This document shows positions 1 through 7,422 of a DNA stretch of 35,365 bases, one piece after another. The notes below the pieces were generated by a model. The model had not been told where the DNA came from and did not search any database. It worked only from the letters and a program-made list of their open reading frames with translations. Numbering within the stretch: position 1 is the first letter of the stretch; each line of letters opens with the position of its first letter. The position numbers and the translations under genes were made by a program. Source of the stretch: JBOGFI01 sp050743365 (GTDB lineage Bacteria; Actinomycetota; Acidimicrobiia; IMCC26256; JACDBD01); the NCBI GenBank assembly GCA_050743365.1, contig JBOGFI010000217.1, forward strand, positions 1-35,365, written 5' to 3'.

Positions 1-417
1 GCCCCACCCATGGCCGCCGAAGCGCTCGGCCGCCCGCCTTGCACCATCGCCGACCTCGCCGGTGGGCTGCGCTGGCCCCCCGGGGTCGACGTCGGCCTCG
101 TCGAGACCGTGGGCGGTGTGCGCTCGCCGCTCGCAGCCGACGGCGACACCGTCGATCTCGCGCGGGTCGTCCGGCCCCATCTCGTGACGCTCGTCGCCGA
201 GTCCGGGCTCGGCGCCATCAACGCCGTCCGCCTGTCGGCAGACGCGCTCACGCCGTGGCCGCTGGTGGTGCACCTCAATCGCTTCGATGGTCGCGCCGAC
301 GTGCACGCCCGCAACCGGGAGTGGCTCGCCGGCCGCGACGGCCTGACGGTGACCGTAGGCGTCGGTTCACTCGCGCGGGTCGTCGCGCCCGCGGCCACCG
401 CCCGAGATCGACGATGA
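1..417 (+). CDS. bioD: Dethiobiotin synthetase, C-terminal part (cut by window edge)
   Basis: The frame is open from the first base, so the N-terminal part with the P-loop lies outside the window; about 138 residues are visible against roughly 220-230 for the family. BioD closes the ureido ring of dethiobiotin from 7,8-diaminopelargonate, CO2 and ATP in the cytoplasm. Family signatures seen are VETVGGVRSPLA (the VEGAGG-type motif of the active site), SGLGAINAVRLSADAL (the GLGTINH-type loop) and HLNRFD near the nucleotide-binding end. It converges on bsaP-bioB, so the biotin genes cluster here. Its last 51 bases overlap the 3' end of bsaP on the other strand. Confidence 0.85.
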   Translation, partial: APPMAAEALGRPPCTIADLAGGLRWPPGVDVGLVETVGGVRSPLAADGDTVDLARVVRPHLVTLVAESGLGAINAVRLSADALTPWPLVVHLNRFDGRADVHARNREWLAGRDGLTVTVGVGSLARVVAPAATARDRR

Positions 418-597
418 CCCCGGGCGCGGGTCCACGGTGATCGTGCCGTGGTCGCGGCAGCGAGCGACCCAATGGCCCGGGGTGACGAGGACGGCAAGGC
501 GCCTCCCGCACGTGGCGCAGAATCGGGGCGGGTCGAGCGCGGGGACGCAGCCGGGGCACTCGGTCGCCGGGCGGCCGCAACCGGTGCAGTAGCTCAC
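367..597 (-). CDS. bsaP: BsaP-like biotin synthase auxiliary protein (76 aa, Cys-rich)
   Basis: A GTG start at 597 overlaps the bioB stop in a GTGA junction, so the two are translationally coupled. The 76-residue product starts MSYCTGCGRPATECPGC and continues RFCATCGRRLAVLV and WVARCRDHG, giving cysteines at 4, 7, 14, 17, 27, 30 and 47 with His50. The second half (FCxxCGRR ... W-x3-C-xx-HG) matches my memory of the mycobacterial biotin synthase auxiliary protein encoded beside bioB, which is needed for dethiobiotin-to-biotin conversion there. Function by context and pattern is inferred: help for the Fe-S chemistry of BioB. The C-terminal tail after residue 55 is Gly/Arg-rich and may be disordered; it overlaps bioD. 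A generic zinc-ribbon protein is the alternative. Confidence 0.75.
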   Translation of the reverse strand: MSYCTGCGRPATECPGCVPALDPPRFCATCGRRLAVLVTPGHWVARCRDHGTITVDPRPGSSSISGGGRGRDDPRE

Positions 598-1598
598 AAG
601 ACCTTGGAGAGAACGCCGATCGGCATGCGGAGGTCGCTCAGCATGCGCAGGTCCTCGTCGGGGGAGCGGCCGAGGGTGGTGAGGTAGTTGCCCACGATGA
701 GGGCGTTGATCCCCGAGGTCATGCCGAGCGACTGCAGCTCGCGCAGTGTGATCTCCCGGCCGCCGGCATAGCGCAGGACGGTGCGGGGCAGCCCGAGCCG
801 GAACAGCGCGATCCAGCGGATCGCGTCGAGCGGCTGGACGAGTGGCGAATCGGCGAGCGGGGTGCCGGGACGGGGGTTGAGGAAGTTGATCGGCACCTCG
901 TCGGGGTCGAGCGTGCGGAGCTGCCCGACCAGCTCGAGACGCTGGGCGTCGCTCTCGCCCATCCCCAGCAACACGCCCGAGCAGAGCTCCATGCCCGCCT
1001 GCCGCGCCAGCACGCAGGTCTCGTAGCGCTCCTCCCACGTGTGGGTGGTGGCGATGCGGGCGAAGTAGGAGCGGGCCGTCTCGAGGTTGTGGTTGTAGCG
1101 GTGGACGCCGCCCTCGGCCAGGCGACGGGCCTGGCCGGCGGTGAGGATGCCGGCGGAGACGGCGACGTTCAGACCGGTCTGCGCCCGCACCACCGGAACC
1201 ACGTCGAGGATGCGCTGGAGCAAACGCTCGTCGGGACCTCGGACTGCGAGCACGATGCAGAACTCGCTCGCTCCCAGCACCGCCGTCTCCCTCGCGGCGG
1301 CGAGGACCTCGTCGAGGTCGAGGAACGGGGTCGCCTGCACCGGCGACTCGAAGCGGGACGACTGGCTGCAGAAGTGGCAGTCCTCGGGGCAGCCACCGGT
1401 CTTGACCGACAGGATGCCCTCGACCTCGACCTCGGGCCCGCACCACGAGAGACGTACCTCGTGGGCGAGGGCTGCGAGTGAGGGGACCGCGTCGTCGGGG
1501 AGGGCAGCGAGCGCCGCGAGCTCGTCGTCGGTGAGGAGGCGGCGATCATCGAGCAGGGAGCCGCCGGCGTCCCGCAACCGCGTCCGGGTCGTCGTCAT
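594..1598 (-). CDS. bioB: Biotin synthase (radical SAM)
   Basis: 334 residues, ATG start at 1598. BioB inserts sulfur into dethiobiotin to make biotin, using one [4Fe-4S] cluster for SAM cleavage and a second cluster as sulfur donor. Cys70, Cys74 and Cys77 (CPEDCHFC) bind the radical-SAM cluster. Other family signatures are WCGPEVEVEGILSVKTGG, YNHNLETAR (168-176), INFLNPRPGTP and AGGREITL. Of the classical second-cluster ligands I find Cys114 (EFCIV), Cys206 (ELCSG) and Arg281. The position matching E. coli Cys128, in LNVAVSAG, is Val147. That points to a variant sulfur-donor cluster and fits the coupled BsaP-like gene downstream. It is divergent from polA. Confidence 0.95.
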   Translation of the reverse strand: MTTTRTRLRDAGGSLLDDRRLLTDDELAALAALPDDAVPSLAALAHEVRLSWCGPEVEVEGILSVKTGGCPEDCHFCSQSSRFESPVQATPFLDLDEVLAAARETAVLGASEFCIVLAVRGPDERLLQRILDVVPVVRAQTGLNVAVSAGILTAGQARRLAEGGVHRYNHNLETARSYFARIATTHTWEERYETCVLARQAGMELCSGVLLGMGESDAQRLELVGQLRTLDPDEVPINFLNPRPGTPLADSPLVQPLDAIRWIALFRLGLPRTVLRYAGGREITLRELQSLGMTSGINALIVGNYLTTLGRSPDEDLRMLSDLRMPIGVLSKVL

Positions 1599-1679
1599 CA
1601 GGCGGGAGGATGCCAGAAGGAACCCGACCTCGCCACGAGTACCCGAGGCAGGCGCGTTCCCGGCTGGAAGCCAGGCATG

Positions 1680-1714
1680 CGTACGCCGGTCGGCTGGGCC
1701 GCCCGGCGTACGAT
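1680..1714 (+). promoter_or_regulatory. polA promoter with 10-bp inverted repeat
   Basis: CGTACGCCGG (1680-1689) and CCGGCGTACG (1703-1712) are perfect inverted repeats separated by 13 bases. The right arm overlaps a -10-like TACGAT (1709-1714) that lies 9 bases before the polA ATG, so transcription probably starts at or just before the start codon. The repeat is placed like a repressor operator in the bioB-polA divergent region. The regulator is unknown. Confidence 0.5.
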
Positions 1715-1723
1715 CGCCTCGAC

Positions 1724-4405
1724 ATGCCGAAGCTCCTCCTGCTCGACGGGCACTCGCTGGCGTTCCGGGCTTTCTACGCGCTCCCGACGGACCTCAGCAC
1801 CCGGGCAGGGACGGTCACCAACGCGGTGTTCGGGTTCACGTCGATGCTGGTCAAGGTGCTCGGCGACGAGAAGCCCGACTACATCGCCGTCGCCTTCGAC
1901 ACCGGGGCCCCCACGTTCCGCGACGAGATGGACGCGGAGTACAAGGCCGGGCGCAAGGAGACACCCGACGTGTTCTCCTCCCAGATGCCGCTCATCCGCG
2001 AGGTCCTCGACGCACTGAAGATCCAGGTGCTCGAGGTGGAGGGCGTCGAGGCCGACGATGTCATCGGCACGCTCGCAGTCCGCGCCGCCGAGGCCGGGAT
2101 CGACACCGTCGTCGTCACCGGTGACCGCGACACCTACCAGCTCGTGCGCGACCCCCACCTCAAGGTGCTCTACAACCGCCGAGGCGTCTCCGACTACGTC
2201 CTCTACGACGAGGCCGGCATCCTCGAGCGCACGGGAGTGACCCCGGCCCAGTACCCCGACTACGCGGCCCTGCGCGGCGACACCAGCGACAACCTTCCCG
2301 GCGTCCCGGGTATCGGGGAGAAGACGGCCGCCAAGCTCGTCGCGACCTACGGCACACTCGAGGGGATCTTCGAGCACCTCGACGAGCTACCGCCGAAGCA
2401 ACGCCAGAACCTGGGCGAGATGCGCGACCGCGTGTTGAAGAACCGCGAGATGTCGCTCCTGCGTTGCGACCTCGAGCTCGACGTCGCGCCGGGCGAGCTG
2501 CAACAGGGCGCATGGGACCGCGAGCAGGTGCGGGTGCTGTTCGACCAGCTGGAGTTCCGCACCCTGCTGGCTCGCCTCCTCGACGCGGTGGGCGAGGCCG
2601 CTGCCGACGAGCAGCTGGCCGGGACGCTCGAGGCCGAGGTCGTGGTGCTGCGCGATGCCGACGGCGCGGTCGAGCGCCTGCGCGCTATCGCCGGGCGCGG
2701 CGAGCCGTACGCGCTCGAGGGTCGCTGGGCCGCGGTGCCGGGCCGGAGCGAGCTGCTGGGGCTGGCGGTGGCCGACCGCGACGCCGAGGCCGCGTACCTC
2801 GACGGCGCGGTGCTCCACGAACCGGCGGTGACGGATGCGCTCCGCGGCCTCCTCGCCGGGGACGGGCCACCACTTCTAGTCGCGCATCGGGCCAAGGACC
2901 TCATGCACGGCCTCCCGGCCGACGTGCGCTCTCTGCACCACGACACCGCCGTCATGGCGTACCTGCTCGACCCGGCCGAGGGGAGCTACCGCCTCGACGA
3001 CCTCGCACTTCGGTACCTCTCGCTCGAGGTGCGGTCGCCGGACGCGCCCGAGCAGGCCAGCCTGGACCTCGCCGGACTCGATGGTCTCGACCGGGACGGG
3101 GAGATCGGCGTGGAGGACACCGGTCGCCGCGCCCTGGCGGTGCGGCAGCTCGCCGGCGCCCTCGACGAAGGCCTGGCCGCGCGGGAGCTCACCGACCTGT
3201 ACGAGCGGATCGAACGGCCGCTGGTGCGGGTGCTGGCGAGGATGGAGGACGCCGGCGTGAGGATCGATGCCCGCTTCCTCGAGGAGCTCCGGTCCGAGCT
3301 CTCGCAGAGCTGCGAGGACCTCGTGCGCCGCATCCACGCCCATGCGGGCGAGTCGTTCAACGTCAACTCGACGCCGCAGCTCCGTCGCATCCTGTTCGAG
3401 AAGCTTGGCCTCGCGCCGGTGAAGAAGACGAAGACCGGCCCGTCCACCGACGCCGACTCGCTCCAGAAGATGGCCGCCGACCACCCGATCGTCGAGGACC
3501 TGCTCCGCTACCGCGAGGTCGAGAAGCTGCGCAGCACCTACGCCGACGCCCTCCCGCCCCTCATCGGCGACGACGGCCGCATCCACGCCACGTTCAAGCA
3601 GACCGACACCACCACCGGCCGCATCTCGAGCGAGGCCCCCAACCTTCAGAACGTGCCCGTGCGCACGGCCGACGGGCGCGAGATGCGCCGCGCCTTCATC
3701 GCCGACGACGGCTGCGGGCTGCTGACCGCCGACTACTCCCAGATCGAGCTGCGGGTCCTCGCCCATCTCGCCGAGGACCCGGGGCTCATCGACGCCTTCG
3801 CCCGTCGAGCCGACGTCCACACCACCACCGCCGCCCGGGTCTTCGGCGTCGACGAGGCCGACGTCGACGCGTTCCAGCGGCGCTTCGCCAAGGTCGTCAA
3901 CTACGGGCTCGCGTACGGGATGGAGGCCTACGGCCTGGGTCAGCGCCTCGACATCCCCACCGAGCAGGCCCGCGAGATCCTCGACAGCTACTTCGAGGGC
4001 TTCCCGAACGTGAAGGCGTTCATGGACGACACGGTCGCGGAGGCGAAGCAGCGCGGCTACACGACGACGATCTTCGGCCGGCGGCGCCAGATCACCGAGC
4101 TGTCGTCCGACAACTTCCGCATCCGCCAGATGGGCGAGCGCATGGCCCAGAACGCGCCGGTCCAGGGCTCGGCCGCCGACGTGTTCAAGCTGGCGATGAT
4201 CGAGCTCGACCACGCCCTCGAGGACGGCGGGTTCCGCTCGCGCATGATCCTCACCGTCCACGACGAGCTCGTGCTCGAGGTCCCGCTCGACGAGCGCGAC
4301 CGGGTCGAGCCCCTCGTGCGCAACGTCATGGAGTCGGTCTGCGAGCTGAAGGTGCCCCTCGAGGTCGACCTCGGCTTCGGGCCCAACTGGGCCGCGGCGA
4401 AGTGA
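1724..4405 (+). CDS. polA: DNA polymerase I
   Basis: 893 residues from the ATG at 1724; this start gives the canonical MPKLLLLDGHSLAFRAF N-terminus. PolA fills gaps in excision repair and removes Okazaki primers. Residues 1-290 are the 5'-nuclease domain (VEADDVIGTLA 108-118, TGDRDTYQLV 132-141, helix-hairpin-helix GVPGIGEKTA 193-202). Residues about 305-480 are the proofreading fold, but the DxE metal motif is absent (LEG at 331-333), so 3'-5' exonuclease activity is probably lost. Residues 490-893 are the polymerase: motif A DYSQIELR 670-677, O-helix RRFAKVVNYGLAYG 719-732, motif C VHDELV 845-850. The O-helix has Tyr727 where E. coli has Phe762, as in mycobacterial PolA. It heads a repair-rich block with uvrB, uvrA and uvrC. 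Confidence 0.97.
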   Translation: MPKLLLLDGHSLAFRAFYALPTDLSTRAGTVTNAVFGFTSMLVKVLGDEKPDYIAVAFDTGAPTFRDEMDAEYKAGRKETPDVFSSQMPLIREVLDALKIQVLEVEGVEADDVIGTLAVRAAEAGIDTVVVTGDRDTYQLVRDPHLKVLYNRRGVSDYVLYDEAGILERTGVTPAQYPDYAALRGDTSDNLPGVPGIGEKTAAKLVATYGTLEGIFEHLDELPPKQRQNLGEMRDRVLKNREMSLLRCDLELDVAPGELQQGAWDREQVRVLFDQLEFRTLLARLLDAVGEAAADEQLAGTLEAEVVVLRDADGAVERLRAIAGRGEPYALEGRWAAVPGRSELLGLAVADRDAEAAYLDGAVLHEPAVTDALRGLLAGDGPPLLVAHRAKDLMHGLPADVRSLHHDTAVMAYLLDPAEGSYRLDDLALRYLSLEVRSPDAPEQASLDLAGLDGLDRDGEIGVEDTGRRALAVRQLAGALDEGLAARELTDLYERIERPLVRVLARMEDAGVRIDARFLEELRSELSQSCEDLVRRIHAHAGESFNVNSTPQLRRILFEKLGLAPVKKTKTGPSTDADSLQKMAADHPIVEDLLRYREVEKLRSTYADALPPLIGDDGRIHATFKQTDTTTGRISSEAPNLQNVPVRTADGREMRRAFIADDGCGLLTADYSQIELRVLAHLAEDPGLIDAFARRADVHTTTAARVFGVDEADVDAFQRRFAKVVNYGLAYGMEAYGLGQRLDIPTEQAREILDSYFEGFPNVKAFMDDTVAEAKQRGYTTTIFGRRRQITELSSDNFRIRQMGERMAQNAPVQGSAADVFKLAMIELDHALEDGGFRSRMILTVHDELVLEVPLDERDRVEPLVRNVMESVCELKVPLEVDLGFGPNWAAAK

Positions 4406-4417
4406 GGCGCGCCTCGC

Positions 4418-4463
4418 TTTGGCGTCGCAAGGCGGCGCGTGGCGCCAGGTCTGCGACGCCAAA
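4418..4463. repeat. 12-bp perfect inverted repeat between polA and methyltransferase
   Basis: TTTGGCGTCGCA (4418-4429) and TGCGACGCCAAA (4452-4463) are exact reverse complements around a 22-base loop. The right arm ends 3 bases before the downstream ATG. A shorter perfect palindrome, GAGGCGCGCCTC (4404-4415), overlaps the polA stop. It could terminate polA transcription (no T tract follows), mask the next ribosome site, or be an operator. Confidence 0.55.
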
Positions 4464-4466
4464 CGC

Positions 4467-5216
4467 ATGAGGGCAGGACCTCCTCCCCGCGACTGGTTCC
4501 TGCCGATCGCCCGCTTCCTCGGCCCGGCGTACCTGCGCAACGCCTTCACCAAGGGGACCGAGCAGGAGGTTGGGTTCCTGGTCGAGGCGCTGGGCCTGGA
4601 GGCCGGACAGCGCGTCCTCGACGTCGGCTGCGGCCCGGGCCGGCACGCCCTCGCCCTCGCCCGCCGGGGCGTGGAGGTGGTCGGCGTCGACCTGTCGCCG
4701 GAGTTCGTCGCCCTCGCGCGGCACGCCGCCGCCCGAGAGGGACTACCCGCGCGCTTCGAGGTGCTCGACGTGCGCGATCTCGCCTTCGACGCCGAGTTCC
4801 ATGCCGCCGTCTGCCTCTGCCAGGGCGGCTTCGGCCTGCTCGGCGGGGACGACGACGCCGCCGTGGTCGGGCGCATCGTGGGTGCGGTGGTCCCCGGCGG
4901 TTGGGTCGCGGTGTCCGCCTTCTCCTCCTATTTCGCGGTGCACTTCCTCGAGTCCGGCGAGGGCTTCGATCCGGCCACCGGCGTCCACCACGAGGTCTCG
5001 ACCGTGCGCGACGACGAAGGCCGCGAGCGCGACTTCGACGCCTGGACCACCTGCTTCACGGCGCGAGAGCTCACGCTGCTCGGGGAGCGCGCCGGCCTGC
5101 GCGTCGACGCCGTGCACGGGGTCACGCCGGGCGACTACCGCGCCCGCCCACCCGACCTCGGACAGCCCGAGCTGCTGTTGCTCGGCCGGCGCGAGGTTCA
5201 CGTCGAGCACGCTTGA
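4467..5216 (+). CDS. Class I SAM-dependent methyltransferase
   Basis: 249 residues from the ATG at 4467. An in-frame upstream start at 4419 would lie inside the inverted repeat and is less likely. The Rossmann-fold SAM site is clear: motif I VLDVGCGPGRHAL (50-62), acidic end of strand 2 VVGVDLSPEF (71-80), then LDVRDL. The Met25-type N-terminus (DWFLPIARFLGPAYLRNAFTKGT) precedes the core. Substrate cannot be told from sequence; small-molecule methyltransferases share this architecture. It lies between polA and rpsA. The hairpin just upstream could separate or control its expression. Confidence 0.8.
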   Translation: MRAGPPPRDWFLPIARFLGPAYLRNAFTKGTEQEVGFLVEALGLEAGQRVLDVGCGPGRHALALARRGVEVVGVDLSPEFVALARHAAAREGLPARFEVLDVRDLAFDAEFHAAVCLCQGGFGLLGGDDDAAVVGRIVGAVVPGGWVAVSAFSSYFAVHFLESGEGFDPATGVHHEVSTVRDDEGRERDFDAWTTCFTARELTLLGERAGLRVDAVHGVTPGDYRARPPDLGQPELLLLGRREVHVEHA

Positions 5217-5220
5217 CCTG

Positions 5221-5226
5221 TACGCT
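5221..5226 (+). promoter_or_regulatory. Candidate -10 box for rpsA
   Basis: TACGCT overlaps the region just after the methyltransferase stop and lies 31 bases before the rpsA TTG. That would give a leader of about 25 bases holding the AGAGGAG ribosome site (5241-5247). No convincing -35 is seen. Confidence 0.4.
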
Positions 5227-5257
5227 TGCGCACGCAGTCCAGAGGAGTCGAAGAGTC

Positions 5258-6754
5258 TTGTCCGAGCAGGAAGCGACGGGCGCGGTTGACAGCGCTCCCG
5301 TCCCCGAGGAGGGAACCGAAGGCGGTCGTCCCGACGCCGGCGCTCCCGCACCCTCCCCCGCCGTCGAAACCGAGCCGAGCGGCGTCGCTCCGGCCGCAAC
5401 CGGCGAGGACGGAACCGTCGTCCTCGACGACCTCGGGAGCCAGTCGTTCTCCGACGCCGTCGACGCCACCATCGTGGCCTTCGACGACGGCGACATCGTC
5501 TCCGGCAAGGTCGTCAAGATCGACAGCGACGAGGTGCTCCTCGACATCGGCTACAAGTCCGAGGGCGTCATCCCCTCCAGGGAGCTCTCGATCCGAAACG
5601 ACGTCGACCCCAGCGAGGTCGTCTCGCTCGACCAGGAGCTCGAGGCGCTGGTTCTCCAGAAGGAGGACAAGGACGGGCGCCTGATCCTGTCGAAGAAGCG
5701 GGCCCAGTACGAGCGGGCCTGGGGCACGATCGAGGAGATCAAGGCGAGCGAGGGGATCGTCGAGGGCCCGGTCATCGAGGTGGTGAAGGGCGGGCTGATC
5801 CTCGACATCGGGCTGCGCGGCTTCCTCCCCGCCTCCCTGGTCGACCTCCGTCGCGTCCGCGACCTGCACCCCTTCGTGGGGCGCACGCTCGAGGCCAAGA
5901 TCATCGAGCTCGACAAGAACCGCAACAACGTGGTCCTCTCCCGGCGCGCCTACCTGGAGGAGACGCAGCGCGAGCAGCGCGACGAGTTCCTGACCAACCT
6001 CAAGCCGGGCGAGATGCGCAAGGGTGTCGTCTCGTCGGTCGTCAACTTCGGGGCGTTCGTCGACCTCGGGGGCATGGACGGGCTCGTGCACGTCTCCGAG
6101 CTGAGCTGGAAGCACGTCGACCACCCCAGCTCGGTCGTCCAGGTGGGTGACGAGGTCGAGGTCCAGGTGCTCGATGTCGACCTCAGTCGGGAGCGCATCT
6201 CGCTGTCGTTGAAGGCGACCCAGCAGGACCCCTGGCAGGAGTTCGCCAGCTCGCACGAGGTCGGTGAGCTCGTGTATGGACGGGTCACGAAGCTGGTGCC
6301 CTTCGGGGCCTTCGTGCAGGTCGGCGACGGCATCGAGGGCCTGGTGCACATCTCCGAGATGGCCGGGCACCACGTGGAGGCGGCGGAGCAGGTCGTCACC
6401 CCGGGCGAGGAGCTGTGGGTGAAGATCATCGACATCGACCTCGACCGGCGCCGTATCTCCCTGTCGATCAAGCAGGCGGCCGAGGGCGGGGTGGTCGCGG
6501 CCGAGTACCAGGACCAGTTCGGCGAGCACGCCTACGACGAGCAGGGCAACTACATCGGCCCCGACTACACCGAGGCCGAGCCGGGCCCCGAGGCGGAGGC
6601 GGGCGGTGAGCCCGCGGCGACCGCCGCGCCCGAGGCGAGCCCCGCTGCCGACGAGAGCGCCAGCTCTGCCGGCGACGAGAGCGCCAACGGCGACGCCGCG
6701 GCCGCCGACCCCGCCGCGGTCGAGCCCGACGTCGCGCCCACCCCTGACGCCTAG
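5258..6754 (+). CDS. rpsA: 30S ribosomal protein S1
   Basis: 498 residues from a TTG at 5258, chosen because AGAGGAG lies about 10 bases upstream and the product starts MSEQEATGAV. S1 binds mRNA and helps the 30S subunit load structured leaders. There are four S1 (OB-fold) domains at about 78-147, 165-231, 252-320 and 337-405. The last two are the most typical (VVNFGAFVDLGGMDGLVHVSE; LVPFGAFVQVGDGIEGLVHISE in part). The first 60 residues and last 80 are low-complexity, rich in Glu, Ala, Pro and Asp, and probably disordered. The four-domain form is usual in actinobacteria, against six in E. coli. Its stop abuts the coaE GTG, so the pair is co-translated. Confidence 0.96.
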   Translation: MSEQEATGAVDSAPVPEEGTEGGRPDAGAPAPSPAVETEPSGVAPAATGEDGTVVLDDLGSQSFSDAVDATIVAFDDGDIVSGKVVKIDSDEVLLDIGYKSEGVIPSRELSIRNDVDPSEVVSLDQELEALVLQKEDKDGRLILSKKRAQYERAWGTIEEIKASEGIVEGPVIEVVKGGLILDIGLRGFLPASLVDLRRVRDLHPFVGRTLEAKIIELDKNRNNVVLSRRAYLEETQREQRDEFLTNLKPGEMRKGVVSSVVNFGAFVDLGGMDGLVHVSELSWKHVDHPSSVVQVGDEVEVQVLDVDLSRERISLSLKATQQDPWQEFASSHEVGELVYGRVTKLVPFGAFVQVGDGIEGLVHISEMAGHHVEAAEQVVTPGEELWVKIIDIDLDRRRISLSIKQAAEGGVVAAEYQDQFGEHAYDEQGNYIGPDYTEAEPGPEAEAGGEPAATAAPEASPAADESASSAGDESANGDAAAADPAAVEPDVAPTPDA

Positions 6755-7363
6755 GTGCTGCTCGTCGGGCTGACCGGCGGGATCGGCGCCGGGAAGTCGA
6801 CGGTCGCCGACCTCCTGACTCGCAAGGGCGCCGTCGTCGTCGACGCCGACGAGGTTGCCCGGGGGGTCGTCGAGCCCGGGACGCCCGCGTTCGGTGCGCT
6901 CGTCGATCGGTTCGGGCCTGGCGTCGTGGGCCGCGACGGGCGCCTCGACCGGGCCGCCCTCGCAAGCGTGGCGTTCGCCGGTGAGCAGTCCCGCAAGGAC
7001 CTCGAGGCCATCACCCACCCTGCCATCAACACCGAGTTCCTGCGGCGGGTCGCAGAGGCACCGGCCGAGGCGATCGTCGTCCTCGACGTGCCTCTGCTGG
7101 TCGAGTCGGCCGCTGCTGCGGCGCGGGGCTACGAGGCGGTGATCGTGGTGGAGGCGCCTCGGGAGGTCCGTCTCGACCGCCTGGAGCAGCGAGGCGTCCG
7201 CCGCGACGACGCCGAGGCCCGCATGGCCGCCCAGGCCGGCGACGAGGAGCGCCGGGCGGTGGCGACGTTCGTGCTCGACAACTCGGCCGACCGGGACGAC
7301 CTCGCCCGCCAGGTCGACGAGGTGTGGGCCGAGCTCGAGCGGATGCACCGGCAGAAGGGTTGA
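6755..7363 (+). CDS. coaE: Dephospho-CoA kinase
   Basis: 202 residues from a GTG directly after the rpsA TAG, with no spacer. CoaE phosphorylates the 3'-hydroxyl of dephospho-CoA, the last step of coenzyme A synthesis. The P-loop is GGIGAGKST (8-16). VVDADEVAR, LEAITHPAI and VVLDVPLLVES are the other family motifs for substrate and lid binding. Length is typical for the stand-alone enzyme (about 200); the longer mycobacterial form carries an extra C-terminal domain that is absent here. The pairing with rpsA is conserved in many actinobacteria. Confidence 0.95.
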   Translation: MLLVGLTGGIGAGKSTVADLLTRKGAVVVDADEVARGVVEPGTPAFGALVDRFGPGVVGRDGRLDRAALASVAFAGEQSRKDLEAITHPAINTEFLRRVAEAPAEAIVVLDVPLLVESAAAAARGYEAVIVVEAPREVRLDRLEQRGVRRDDAEARMAAQAGDEERRAVATFVLDNSADRDDLARQVDEVWAELERMHRQKG

Positions 7364-7422
7364 CCGCCGTGTGCTCGCGAGTAGGGTCGCCCCTCCGCAT
7401 CCCTAGACCCGGGAGCAACTCG

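Noticed and set aside
2876..4876. 666-codon open frame on the minus strand through polA
   Set aside because: It is antisense to unmistakable PolA motifs, has no family signature, and is the long mirror frame expected in high-GC coding DNA.
5198..7348. 716-codon minus-strand frame opposite rpsA and coaE
   Set aside because: Composition is an Asp/Val/Leu-rich mirror of S1 domains; no motif or ribosome site supports it.
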